64,000 bases of DNA, taken from assembly GCA_032718475.1 (NCBI GenBank), contig JAUCBJ010008770.1:28157-92156 (forward strand), in the 5' to 3' direction. The position numbers and the translations under genes are program-made. Origin of the DNA: Nemertoderma westbladi. Taxonomy: Eukaryota; Xenacoelomorpha; Nemertodermatida; Nemertodermatidae. Positions 1 to 12,600 of the stretch are shown here, in pieces (the stretch's first letter is position 1; the number at the start of each line of letters is the position of its first letter). The notes under the pieces were generated by a model. It ran no database searches and had not been told where the DNA came from. It saw nothing but the letters and a program-made list of their open reading frames with translations.

Positions 1-680
1 ATATGTCAAATTATTATAATGCTCTAAGTATTTATTTACATTTCTTTGCTTTTTTCCTAATGCAATGGCACTGGGTAAGATTACAACTATAGCAAAGAAC
101 TTAATTAATTATAATATCCTGTAATTGAAATAATACTAGTGCAATATAAATTTCAATTATAGACATTGTGTGTATCATTGCTAACTGTTATTCATATCCA
201 TTGTATGATTTAGGTACTCCATCGAGATACAAAAAAAAACTTGTGTCAATATTAGTGTTCAAATGTGATCCCGATTCTATTACTAGTTGTGGGGCGAGCG
301 AAGCCTTAGGGTACCATTAACTTGTCTGTCGGTGTCGTAAATTTTTGATCGTTAATAACCCAGTCATTCCTTAATGAAATGAAACCAAACTTGGTACGTA
401 TGTAGTCCGTCAAAAGCTTAGAAAGAAACCGATGTTGGTAGTTGGTCAAAAATCATACAGTCTGTTACTCGTTACCGGTAGTTTTAGACTTTTGATAAAA
501 ACCTAAATAAGTCGGTCTATCATTGATAACATTAATCCAAACTTGGTACTTATGCAGTCTCGAGCTGCGCGAAGGCCCCACAAACGTGTACCTAATGAGG
601 GTTTCAGAAATAAAACATGTATTATAAAAACATGTATTATACAATCCACACACTCAAATACAGTCAGTCATCATCTAAGA
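1..680. other. Non-coding flank with one dispersed repeat copy
   Basis: No gene is supported here. About 288-460 is a diverged copy of a repeat that recurs inverted at about 58,990-59,165. Both share the gcgaagccttag end, the aaatttttgatcg block and the cttggtacg / gtagtccgtcaaaag block. The family cannot be named. The rest of the stretch is AT-rich and shows nothing else. Confidence 0.5.
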
Positions 681-3214
681 TCCACGAAGCTAAGGAAAAT
701 CAACTACTTTCGCTAAGAAAGATTTTCCTTAGCTGAGATGGTCTATTCATAGTGGGCTATTTTACTTGTATGAGGCAGATTTGGTTTTTTTTGGTCGGGG
801 AAAAAACTAGCCTTTAAAAGTACCCTGAAATTTTGCATGTATATACAACTCATCAAGGCGCGTCGTGTGGGATGGGTCTCATCTCCAGGAAAAATCTGGT
901 TTCCATGGCAACGGACTTAGAAAAAAGTCTATGTATTTCAAGTCAATATTTGTAACTCTATTTGTAGGAAAACTATAATACATATAAACTTGGGGTTTCT
1001 CAACACAACTATAAGGTCCATAGCAGAGCCGATTGAGGTTAAATAGAAAATCCAGTTACCTTGGCAACCGGGCTAAACAGATGTTAAAATTTTTAAAATG
1101 TTAATTTGAAGCCTAAGGTTAAGGTGTGATGACTTGGGACCAATCCCTACCCCCACTATATAACTTATTCTGCGTCCGAATTTGATTGTTCTATTTTGCA
1201 GTTACCTTGACAACCGCTGAAAACAGATGTTTTTATACGAAAATTATTCATTTGTACATAGACTTCACGATAAAATTTTACGAAACTAGGTATGTGTTAT
1301 CTGGACCACTAGTTGGAACTTTTAGTGAAACTCAAAACATTCCAGAAATATCTAGTTACCATGGTAACTGTAGTTTTTTTAAAGTTATATATCATTCAAG
1401 TCTATAATCATAACTCTATTTGGAGAAAAACTGTAATATATATAAACTTGGGGTTTTGCAACTCATCTATAAGGTCCATATACAAGCCGTTCGAAGTTAA
1501 TTAGAAAATCCATTTACCATAGCAACAAGAGTAAACAGATGTTAAAATTAATAAAATGATAATTTGAAGCACAATTTAATAGTATTATGACTTGGGACCA
1601 ACACCTACCCCCACTATATGACTTATTCTGCATCCGAATTACATTGTTCTATTTTTCAGTTTCCATGACAACCACTGCAAACAGATGCATTTTGATAGAA
1701 AATCTGTAATTTGGACATAAACTACAATATTTTCTGAAACTCGATGTGTTATCTGAAAAACAATCTGGACTGAATCTTTTTTCAAAGGTAAAACCAACAG
1801 TTCCAGAGAACTCTAGTTTCCATGGGAATCCACGAAGCTAAGGAAAATCAACTACTTTCGCTAAGAAAGATTTTCCTTAGCTGAGATGGTGTATTCATAG
1901 TGGGCTATTTTACTTGTATGAGGCAGATTTGGGGTTTTTTGATAGGTGAAAAAACTAGCCTTTAAAAGTACCCTGAAATTTTGCATGTATATACTACTCA
2001 TCGAGGCGCATCTTTTGGGCTGGGTCTCATATCCAGGAAAAATCTGGTTTCCATGGCAACGGACTTAGAAAAAAGTCTATGTATTTCAAGTCAATATTTA
2101 TAACTCTATTTGTAGGAAAGCTATAATAGATATAAACTTGGGGTTTCTCAACACCACTATAAGGTCCATAGCAGAGCCGATTGAGGTTAAATATAAAATT
2201 CAGTTACCTTGGCAACCGGGATAAACAGATGTTAAAATTAATAAAATGTTAATTTGAAGCCTAAGGACAAGGTGTTATGACTTGGGACCAACCCCTACCC
2301 CCACTATATAACTTATTCTGCGTCCAAATTTCATTGTTCTATTTTGCAGTTACCATGACAACCGCTGAAAACAGATGTTTTTATACAAAAATTACTCATT
2401 TGGACATAGACTTCATGATAAAATTTTATGAAACTGGGTATGTGTTATCTGGACCACTAGTTGGAACTTTTAGTGAAACTCAAAACATTCCAGAAATATC
2501 TAGTTACCATGGTAACTGGAGTATATTAAAGTCTATATCATTCAAGTCTAAATTCAATACTCTATTTGTAGCAAAATAATGTAATATATATAAACTTGGA
2601 GTTTTGCAACTCATATATAAGATCCATATCCAAGCCGTTTGAGGTTAATTAGAAAATACAGTTACCATAGCAACAAGTCTAAACAGATGTTAAAATTTAT
2701 AAAATGATAATTTGAAGCACAAGTTAATAGTATTATGACTTGGGAACAAGACATACCCCCACTATATGGCTTATTCTGCATCCGAAATACATTGTTCTAT
2801 TTTTCAGTTTCCATGACAACCACTGCAAACAGATGCATTTTGATAGAAAATCTGTAATTTGGACATAAACTACAATATTTTCTGAAACTCGATGTGTTAT
2901 CTGAAAAACAATCTGGACTGAATCTTTTTTCAAAGGTAAAACCAACAGTTCCAGAGAACTCTAGTTTCCATGGGAATAGAAGTTATTTATTGGCAAATGC
3001 TACTAAACTAGGCTAAGCAACGAACCAAATTGTGGCTGTTTGTTTAATTTTCCTTAGCTTCGTGGTTGCATTTCCTTTAGGAAATGCCTTTCTAGTAGAA
3101 GTTATTTATTGGCAAATGCTACTAAACTAGGCTAAGCAACGAACCAAATTGTGGCCGTTTGTTTAATTTTCCTTAGCTTCGTGGTTGCATTTCCTTTAGG
3201 AAATGCCTTTCTAG
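681..3214 (+). mobile_element. Non-autonomous Helitron-like element A, interrupted by B
   Basis: The element starts TCCACGAAGCTAAGG after host A and ends with a GCATTTCC/GGAAATGC hairpin, eight bases, CTAG, then host T. TC at the 5' end, a hairpin before CTAG at the 3' end and A|T insertion are the canonical Helitron signature. A 19-bp inverted pair (CCACGAAGCTAAGGAAAAT) lies at the 5' end and just upstream of the 3' hairpin. The 5' end also folds, with a 14-bp stem beginning AGCTAAGG. Element A is 681-1828 plus 3096-3214 and is split by copy B at an A|T dinucleotide. No Rep/helicase ORF is present, so it is non-autonomous. Confidence 0.8.
1829..3095 (+). mobile_element. Non-autonomous Helitron-like element B, nested in A
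   Basis: A complete 1267-bp copy with TC start, CTAG end and 3' hairpin sits inside element A between ...GGGAA and TAGAAG. The uninterrupted form GGGAATAGAAG is visible in the other copies, so this is a clean A|T insertion. Its body is made of diverged ~150-bp units. Each unit carries one GTTACCATGGCAAC-like motif, at 2047, 2203, 2349, 2503, 2661, 2807 and 2964. Confidence 0.82.
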
Positions 3215-3396
3215 TACATCTTTAATTTTGGACATCAACTACTCAATGAAACTTCCGTGAAGTCAATTTGTGTCACCTGGAACCACAAACTTGTTCTTAA
3301 TGTAAAACCGAGCAGTTCTAGAAAACTCCAGTTGCCATGGTAATGGGAGTTTAATTAAGACATATGACTTTTAACTAGAACCAATGAACTGATGAG
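3215..3396 (+). repeat. Relic of one Helitron internal unit
   Basis: The stretch between copies A and C resembles the last internal unit of the elements (ttttggacat...aactac, ...ccagttgccatggtaatggg) but is clearly more diverged. It looks like an older fragment of the same family. Confidence 0.5.
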
Positions 3397-4659
3397 TCCA
3401 CGAAGCTAAGGAAAATCAACTACTTTCGCTAAGAAAGATTTTCCTTAGCTGAGATGGTCTATTCATAGTGGGCTATTTTACTTGTGTGAGGCAGATTTGG
3501 GGTTTTTTGATAGGCGAAAAAACTAGCCTTTAAAAGTACCCTGAAATTTTGCATGTATATACTACTCGGCGAGGCGCATCTTTTGGGCCGGGTCTCATAT
3601 CCAGGAAAAATCTGGTTTCCATGGCAACGGACTTCAAAAAAAGTCTATGTATTTCAAGTCAATATTTATAACTCTATTTGTAGGAAAACTATAATAGATA
3701 TAAACTTGGGAATTCGCAACACAACTATAAGGTCCATAGCAGATCCGATTGAAGCTAAATAGAAAATCCAGTTACCTTGGCAACCGGGATAAACAGATGT
3801 TAAAATTTATAAAATGATAATTTGAGGCCTAAGGGCAAGGTGTTATGACTTGAGACCAACCCCTACCCCCACTATATAACTTATTCTGCATCCGAATTAC
3901 ATTGTTCTATTTTTCAGTTACCATGACAACAGCCGAAAACAGATGTTTTTATACAAAAATTATTCATTTGGACATAGACTTCGCGATAAAATTTTACAAA
4001 ACTGGGTATGTGTTATCTGCACCACTAGTTGGAACTTTTAGTGAAACTTAAATCATTCCAGAAATTTAGTTACCATGGTAACTGTAGTTTATTAAACTCT
4101 ATATCATTCAAGTCTATATTGATAACTCTATTTCTAGCAAAACTGTAATATATATAAACTTGGGGTTTTGTAACTCATCTATAAGGTCCATATACAAGCC
4201 GTTCGAAGTTAATTAGAAAATCCATTTACCATAGCAACAAGAGTAAACAGATGTTAAAATTAATAAAATGATAATTTGAAGCACAATTTAATAGTATTAT
4301 GACTTGGGACCAACACCTACCCCCACTATATGACTTATTCTGCATCCGAATTACATTGTTCTATTTTTCAGTTTCCATGACAACCACTGCAAACAGATGC
4401 ATTTTGATAGAAAATCTGTAATTTGGACATAAACTACAATATTTTCTGAAACTCGATGTGTTATCTGAAAAACAATCTAGACTGAATCTTTTTTCAAAGG
4501 TAAAACCAACAGTTCCAGAGAACTCTAGTTTCCATGGGAATAGAAGTTATTTATTGGCAAATGCTACTAAACTAGGCTAAGCAACGAACCAAATTGTGGC
4601 CGTTTGTTTAATTTTCCTTAGCTTCGTGGTTGCATTTCCTTTAGGAAATGCCTTTCTAG
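3397..4659 (+). mobile_element. Non-autonomous Helitron-like element C
   Basis: A complete copy begins TCCACGAAGC and ends at the hairpin plus CTAG (4656-4659) followed by T. The base before TC is G rather than the expected A, a small departure from the canonical target. It contains no protein-coding signature and the same series of CCATGGCAAC-like internal units. Confidence 0.78.
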
Positions 4660-4671
4660 TCAAAGTGTGTT

Positions 4672-5945
4672 TCCACGAAGCTAAGGAAAATCAACTACTT
4701 TCGCTAAGAAAGATTTTCCTTAGCTGAGATGGTCTATTCATAGTGGGCTATTTTACTTGTGTGAGGCAGATTTGGTTTTTTTTGGTCGGGGAAAAAACTA
4801 GCCTTTAAAAGTACCCTGAAATTTTGCATGTATGTACTACTCATCGAGGCGCGTCGTGTGGGATGGGTCTCATATTCAGGAAAAATCTGGTTTCCATGGC
4901 AACGGACTTAGAAAAAAGTCTATGTATTTCAAGTCAATATTTATAACTCTATTTGTAGGAAAACTATAATACATATAAACTTGGGATTTCTCAACTCAAC
5001 TATAAGGTCCATAGCAGAGCCGATTGAGGTTAAATAGAAATTCCAGTTACCTTGGCAACCGGGCTAAACAGATGTTAAAATTTATAAAATGTTAATTTGA
5101 AGCCTAAGGTTAATGTGTTATGTCTTGGGACCAACCCCTACCCCCACTATATGACTTATTCTGCGTCCGAATTTCATTGTTTAATTTTGCAGTTACCATG
5201 ACAACCGCTGAAAACATATGTTTTTATACAAAAATAACTCATTTGGACATAGACTTCGCGATAAAATTTTACGAAATTGGATATGTGTTATCTGGACCAC
5301 TAGTTGAAACTTTTAGTAAAACCTAAAACATTCCATAAATATCTTGTTACCATGGTAACTGGAGTTTATTAAAGTCGATATCATTCAAGTCTAAATTCAA
5401 TACTCTATTTGCAGCAAAATAATGTAATAAATATAAATTTGGGGTTTTGCAAGTCATCTGTAAGGTCCATATACAATCCATTCGAGGTTAATTACACAAT
5501 CCAATTACCATAGCAACAAGACTAAACAGATGTTAAAATTTCTAAAATGATAATTTGAAACACAAGTTAATAGTATTATGACTTGGGACCAAGACCTACC
5601 CCCATTATATGACTTATTCTGCATCCGAATTACATTGTTCTATTTTTCAGTTTCCATGACAACCACTGCAAACAGATGCATTATGATAGAAAATCGGTAA
5701 TTTGGACATAAACTACAATATTTTCTGAAACTTGGTACGGTATGTGTTATCTGAACCACAATCTGGACTGAATCTTTTTTCAAAGGTAAAACCAACAGTT
5801 CCAGAGAATTCTAGTTTCCATGGGAATATAAGTTATTTATTGGCAAATGCTACTAAACTAGGCTAAGCAACAAACCAAATTATGGCCCTTTGTTTAATTT
5901 TCCTTAGCTTCGTGGTTGCATTTCCTTTAGGAAATGCCTTTCTAG
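4672..5945 (+). mobile_element. Non-autonomous Helitron-like element D
   Basis: A complete copy runs from TCCACGAAGC to CTAG (5942-5945), again with the 14-bp 5' stem and the 3' hairpin. Only 12 bases separate it from copy C, so this is a head-to-tail cluster. Confidence 0.78.
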
Positions 5946-5996
5946 TAATTTTCCTTAGCTTCGTGGTTGCATTTCCTTAAGGAAATGCCTTTCTAG
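5946..5996 (+). mobile_element. Isolated Helitron 3' end
   Basis: This fragment consists only of the 3' subterminal inverted repeat, the terminal hairpin (here CCTTAAGG-centred) and CTAG. It sits exactly between the end of D and the TC of E. An extra 3' terminus is a known product of rolling-circle-type replication that skips or restarts at a terminator. Confidence 0.65.
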
Positions 5997-8111
5997 TCCA
6001 CGAAGCTAAGGAAAATCAACTACTTTCGCTAAGAAAGATTTTCCTTAGCTGAGATGGTCTATTCATAGTGGGCTATTTTACTTGTGTGAGGCAGATTTGG
6101 TTTTTTTTGGTCGGTGAAAAAACTAGCCTTTAAAAGTACCCTGAAATTTTGCATGTATATGTGGCTGGCCACGAGAAAAGGGACCTTATGTCACCGGAGG
6201 TCGATTTTGAGTTATTAGGCCTACGAGATGCAGAATTTTCCAGAGATTTTAACAAAAAAAACGGTGTCTCAATATCAATTTCTAAAAAAAAGTTATAGCG
6301 ATTTATGTGAAGGTGAATCGGGTAGCAAAAAATTTTTTATTAATAGCGGTTATAATACTGTAAGCGATTATTTAAAAAAATGGAAAATATTAATAATATC
6401 ATAGCAATTCTTACTATATAGTTAGGCAGTTCAATGTTAATCGGCTTTTTATACAACTTTTAACACTTTGAAACTATTAATATTGTTCATGAACTATTTA
6501 AAAAAAAAATTTGCAAAATTTTCAAAAAAACATGTAGGCCTAACCAAAAAATTTTTTTTTTAATTTAACATTTTTTCAAAAAGATAAATTTTTTTAACAA
6601 ATTTTAAAATTATTTGTATTTTGAATTCTTTATTGGGATTACAAAATTTAAGAACTAACGAATTTAAATTAAGAAAATGACAGCCATATTACATTTAAAA
6701 AATAACTGTAGGCCTACAGTACCTATTACAGTATTACAATTTCAATTTATTACAGTCCTAAATTCAGACATGAAAACCCTAAGACAGTGTTGTATACAAC
6801 ACTGCAACATCTTATATTGCTTCCTGTAATTAGTTATTTCCTAGGTATATTGAATATCAGAACCAATTTGAATTTCCCTCATCGTTTTATACATTTCTAA
6901 ATTGATAATCCAATTAAATTTGTTCAAAAATAGAGGGAAACTTTAAACGCGATTATCTCAGAATCAGGTTTTGCGACATAAGGTCCCTTTTCTCGTGGCC
7001 AGCCACATATACTACTCGACGAGGCGCATCTTTTGGGCCGGGTCTCATATCCAGGAAAAATCTGGTTTCCATGGCAACAGACTTCAAAAAAAGTCTATGT
7101 ATTTCAAGTCAATATTTATAACTCTATTTGTAGGAAAACTATAATAGATATAAACTTGGGGTTTCGCAACACAACTATAAGGTCCATAGCAGATCCGATT
7201 GAGGCTAAATAGAAAATCCAGTTACCTTGGCAACCGGGATAAACAGATGTTAAAATTTATAAAATGTAAATTTGAGGCCTAAAGGCAAGGTGTTATGACT
7301 TGGGACCAACCCCTACCCCCACTATATAACTTATTCTGCATCTGAATTACATTGTTCTATTTTTCAGTTACCATGACAACCGCTGAAAACAGATGTTTTT
7401 ATTCAAAACTTATTCATTTGGACATAGACTTCACGATAAAATTTTACAAAACTGGGTATGTGTTATCTGGACCTCTAGTTGGAACTTTTAGTGAAACTTA
7501 AATTATTCCAGAAATTTAGTTACCATGGTAACTGTAGTTTATTAAACTCTATATCATTCAAATCTATATTGATAACTCTATTTGTAGCAAAACTGTAATA
7601 TATATAAACTTGGGGTTTTGCAACTCATCTATAAGGTCCATATACAAGCCGTTCGAAGTTAATTAGAAAATCCAGTTACCATAGCAACAAGACTAAACAG
7701 ATGTTAAAATTAATAAAATGATAATTTGAAGCACAAGTTAATAGTATTATGACTTGGGACCAACCCCTACCCCCACTATATGACTTATTCTGCATCCGAA
7801 TTACATTGTTCTATTTTTCAGTTTCCATGACAACCACTGCAAACAGATGCATTTTGATAGAAAATCTGTAATTTGGACATAAACTACAATATTTTCTGAA
7901 ACTCGATATGTGTTATCTGAACCACAATCTGGACTGAATCTTTTTTCAAATGTAAAACCAACAGTTCCAGAGAACTCTAGTTTCCATGGGAATAGAAGTT
8001 ATTTATTGGCAAATGTTACTAAACTAGGCTAAGCAACGAACCAAATTGTGGCCGTTTGTTTAATTTTCCTTAGCTTCGTGGTTGCATTTCCTTTAGGAAA
8101 TGCCTTTCTAG
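5997..8111 (+). mobile_element. Non-autonomous Helitron-like element E, interrupted
   Basis: TC at 5997 directly follows the CTAG of the previous fragment, and the element ends with the hairpin and CTAG at 8108-8111. It is complete apart from an inserted TIR element at 6160-7007. Internal units and CCATGGCAAC-like motifs match the other copies. Confidence 0.78.
6160..7007. mobile_element. 848-bp TIR element (MITE), probable TA target
   Basis: A perfect 33-bp terminal inverted repeat begins TGTGGCTGGCCACGAG and ends in its complement. The insertion splits Helitron copy E at GCATGTATATACTAC, a site intact in the sister copies. The duplicated target can be read as TA (Tc1/mariner type) or ATAT. 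The interior is AT-rich with no transposase, so the element is non-autonomous. Confidence 0.8.
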
Positions 8112-8538
8112 TATATTATATTATTATAAAGTTTTATACTTATAGTTATAGCACGAAAATTATTTCTACCAGGCAGGACTGTGAATACTTTCAGTTTCAG
8201 TCTTTTAGATGTTTCATCGTGTGTCTTTAAGCCTCTTCAGCTTCTCTCTCGTTCTCAACATCCCCCCCGATGGGCGTTGGTTACTACCCCAACCACTGTC
8301 GGTCTTCGGTTCTGTCGGTCTTGTTCAAATCAAGAGTAAATCCAATAAATTAAAACATAGGACTCTGTTAACAAAGAGTTTAATTAAATTAAAATTTGGT
8401 TAATAACATCCAGTTAATGACAATAATAAACGTCTTAATTATATGAGTATTAAGACCACAAACTTTCCCTTCTTTGCCGGGTTGCAACATTGCACCAATA
8501 GTGACACAGACCCAAACAAGTTGTTACCCAATCGATAT
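8112..8538. other. 3' flank / 3' UTR region of SPT6
   Basis: No gene is seen. On the minus strand this follows the SPT6 stop codon. An ATTAAA-type hexamer lies near 8,380, but no strong AATAAA plus GU-rich element could be assigned. Confidence 0.35.
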
Positions 8539-9686
8539 CTACTGTTCATCGAATAAGGGAGTATCTCCTCCGTGCGGGGAGCCTACGTCCGGAGTTCGTG
8601 GTGTCAAGGCCAACGAGTTATCGCGCCCCTGGCTCCACACTGCTCCCCAGGCGGCGCCCACCTGTCTGGGAGTAACGCCCCCTCCCGGAGTACCCCCGTA
8701 CTGCGTGGCGCCTCTAGCGGGGTACTGCGGAACCCCGTAGCGCGGCGTCGACGGCCCGACAACCGACGGCGTCATAAACACGGCCCTGGGGGTCCCGACT
8801 GGCTGGAACCGAGCGCCCACCGGCAGATACGGCGTCCCGGGGGTCCCTCGGGTCAACCCCGGACCCCCTGGCGTCGCTCCCGTTACCATGGCTGGCGTCA
8901 TCGGACCTACCCTGTCCCGGTAGTGCTCTTTGAACCAGTTCACAAGGTTCGTTACATTCCCGTGAATCAACTTCCGGTAACGGAAGCCATTTGGCGTAAT
9001 GGTGACGTATTCAAACTTGGGCGCAGTGGTCGGTTGGTAGGCCAAAACGAACTTACCGGGAAACTCCAACGACAAACTCATTATGTAGGGAATCTGACTC
9101 GGTTTGCGCGCCTTTTCGCGCTTCAATAACTGACTTAATATCTCAGTTTTACCGCCATCCGCTGGCTGGAAATACTTATAGGCAAGAACGTCCCGCGCGA
9201 AGCTCGCCATTGGCTGAACGTGACGCGCAATTATCTCATCTAAGTCCTCGAATTCTTCATCCGCTATAATCAATGTCTGACCGAGACTGAAGGCGTGGTT
9301 CTTCCCTTCCTCACGTACGTCGATGTGCTCGTATATACTATCGGTGACCTTCCATGTAACCGTCAGGTTGTTACTCGACTTACTCGAAGGCCTAATTATC
9401 ACCTCCCCTTGCTCCATGGTTTCCAATAGTTTCTCCGCCTCCTTGTAGGTAATGTTATGGAATGCGGGATGCACGATGACGCGTTTAACGTACTTGGTGG
9501 GTTCGCGGACTGGGCGGATTCGTTTCGAGTGATCGGAATCCCGCTCCGAGGCGATCTCATCGAAATATTCGTCGAGTGGAGGCCGAAACTCGCGGTTTTT
9601 GTCCGCGAGATCGGAGCTGCGCGTCGTTAGATCCAGAGTCATTCGCTCGATATCCAGTCGCAACACGCGCCCATTCACACTCATAC
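8539..9686 (-). CDS. SUPT6H: SPT6 exon 7 (S1 end, tandem SH2, TP-rich tail)
   Basis: The acceptor is CTGTTTAG|GTATGA. The exon completes S1 ([10 protein letters not shown]), then encodes the tandem SH2 module with VIIRPSS and [11 protein letters not shown], and a Gly/Thr/Pro-rich tail ending at a TAG (8539-8541). The tail is shorter than in vertebrates but keeps the GDTPL-type C-terminus. Confidence 0.94.
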
Positions 9687-12600
9687 CTAAACAGGGAATT
9701 ATTCAATTACTTCAGCTTAAATCAATTAGAACTGAAATCATATTTATCTTGATTTAGTTTATTAGAGCAGAACACTGAAATTAAACTGAAATACAAAATA
9801 GCAAGTTGGACTGAAATTAAAAAGAACTAATTAAGTGGTGGGGCAGACAGGTACTGAAATAATATGAATATAATTTCAGTGTTCAGAACTAACACTATTA
9901 AATTCCACGCCGGGATGTACTCACCCGGTTTCACTCTATCCTCTGGGTTAGTAACCATTTTATCCGATATCTTAGCGACCGGTATGAACCCCCTGAGGCC
10001 GTTGTCTAGTCGACACGAAACGCCGACCGACTGTCCGGGACACGCCTTGTTATCGAAATGGGACCAGACTTCGGACAACTCCGGGAAGTTATCCGCGAGA
10101 CAGAAGGGGCACTGCCACAGACCGGTCTCGTCCATCCGCAGCGGGTTGGCCTGGTCCAACTGATCCGTTTTGGGGCGACGACGAGCTATACTGGTCACCT
10201 TAGCCTGGATCAACCGCCCGACGTAAAGGGTATCCGGTGTCTCCTTGGTAACTAAGTGGAAGACCTCCTCCTGCGTGGGCGACTGATACGGGAGTCTGTA
10301 GTCGCGGTACCTATGGTTCAACTCCGACCGGATGTCGTACAACGTGGTGCTCTTGTTCCCGTAACCCTGGCGTTCAAGCTCCTCCGCGAACGCGTCGAGG
10401 TCGAGGTCTTTCAGTCTGTCCGGAGCCTCGAGGATCTCCTCGAGAGCGGTCGCTGGGTTCGAATCGTCCGTAGTCTCGTCGTACTCCAACGCGTCCACCG
10501 CCATCTTCCGCGCCCATTCGTAGGTCTCCGGATGCACGCGGGAGCCGTCGAGAACCTCCAGATATGCGTCGCTCGTCTCAGAAATATCCGACGTGTCAAT
10601 TCGAATAAACCCGGCACAGTTAATAAACACCTGTAAATAAACCCGGCACAGTTAATAAACACCTGTAAATAAACCCGGCACAGTTAATAAACACCTGTAA
10701 ATAAACCCGGCACAGTTAATAAACACCTGTAAATAAACCCGGCACAGTTAATAAACACCTGTAAATAAACCCGGCACAGTTAATAAACACCTGTAAATAA
10801 ACCCGGCACAGTTAATAAACACCTGTAAATAAACCCGGCACAGTTAATAAACACCTGTAAATAAACCCGGCACAGTTAATAAACACCTGTAAATAAACCC
10901 GGCACAGTTAATAAACACCTGTAAATAAACCCGGCACAGTTAAAAAAACACCTGTAAATAAACCCGGCACAGTTAATAAACACCTGTAAATAAACCCGGC
11001 ACAGTTAATAAACACCTGTAAATAAACCCGGCACAGTTAATAAACACCTGTAAATAAACCCGGCACAGTTAATAAACACCTGTAAATAAACCTGGCACAG
11101 TTAATAAACACCTGTAAAGAAACCCGGCACAGTTAATAAACACCTGTAAATAAACCCGACACAGTTAATAAACACCTGTAAAGAAACCCGGTGCAGTTAA
11201 TAAATAAAACCAGCAATAAATCAAATCTGAAAGTAAACCCTGCGACACTGCGTGTCAATTAATAATAAACACATGGAAAACCAATTTGTGCGTTGTGTCA
11301 AAATTTTTATCTACTAAATAGAACGAGCAGTTAGAGCAGCACTGGACGATGATATCGGCAGCTCACTGACAAACCTTTGGTCCCATATTGCAGACAGTAA
11401 CCAACTGGGTGCGGTTCTCTAACATCGAGTTACGCGCCTTCAGATGTCTGAGTAGAGCAGCCGCCTTGCGAGATCCCAGGCCGCATACGAACTGGAGGAC
11501 GTGTCGGGTATGGGGGAACTGGAGACACCGGTTCACGTCGACACCGACCTCGTTACTCCGGTTAACAAACTCTACGGTGAGACCTCGGAGCAACTCCTCC
11601 TTGCTGAGCGAATCCTGCATCGGATGCCACTTGAACCCGAGCAGTTCATCCTCGTTGCTATAGAGACCAGCGAACTCTAGCAGAGGGTCTTGTAGACGCC
11701 GCGCCAAGGAAACAGCCTCGCGGAGTTTCGGTGGAAAGTCTCGGAATTCCTCGAGACCGCGCACTGAGTTGGCGTAGATCTTGGCGACCTCGTCGCCGAT
11801 GAGTTCGACACGAATTTCATCCTCCTCGTCGATCTCACCAGCGATACGACGGAGGTCCTCGATCGCCCCGGTAACGGAGACGCCCTCCGCGCCGACTGCG
11901 ATGCACCGAGGACGACGAACCGAGAGGAACTTGCGGAGCGTGACGACGTCGGCGTGTTTGAGCTCGCGGTCGCGATCCGAGACTCCGTAGGAGTTCCGAG
12001 CCCGGAGGAAATGCGGCAACCGGAGGTAGTCGACCACGTTGCCGCGACTGTCGACGAGCGCAGCGAACGACGGTGTGTCGTACTCCGAGGAGTAAGCGAA
12101 CCCGAGAACCTTGGTATCCTCGTCGTATTCTTCCTCTTCCGTAGCGAACGGGGCCCACTTAATATAATGAAAGAGTTTCCGTTGGATCTGTCGCACAACC
12201 CCCGCCTTGGCTTCGTCGAGCAACTTAATCCTCGTCTCCTTAGCGAACTCCGGGTACAACGCTTTGGTGAGCGCGAGATTGAGTGCCGCCTCGCGTTCAG
12301 AGTTCCACAGTTTAACAAGACGACTGAACTCGTCGCGTTGGTACAGATGTTTGATCTCGTCAACGTAACGGAGGGGCGGCAGGTTGGCTAAAGCAACTAC
12401 CTCATCCATACCTGGAGGAAGAAAAACGATCGATTAGTTGGGATTTGGTGTAGAATCATCGACGTAAATAACTAAAGAACCCAGTAAGTGGAGTGAGTGG
12501 AATATAAAGTGGAATGAGTGAAATATAAAGTGGGGGCTAATAAAAAATCAGGGGCTAATAAAATGGCAGCTGGCTTTGAAATTAATACTCCATATCTCAA

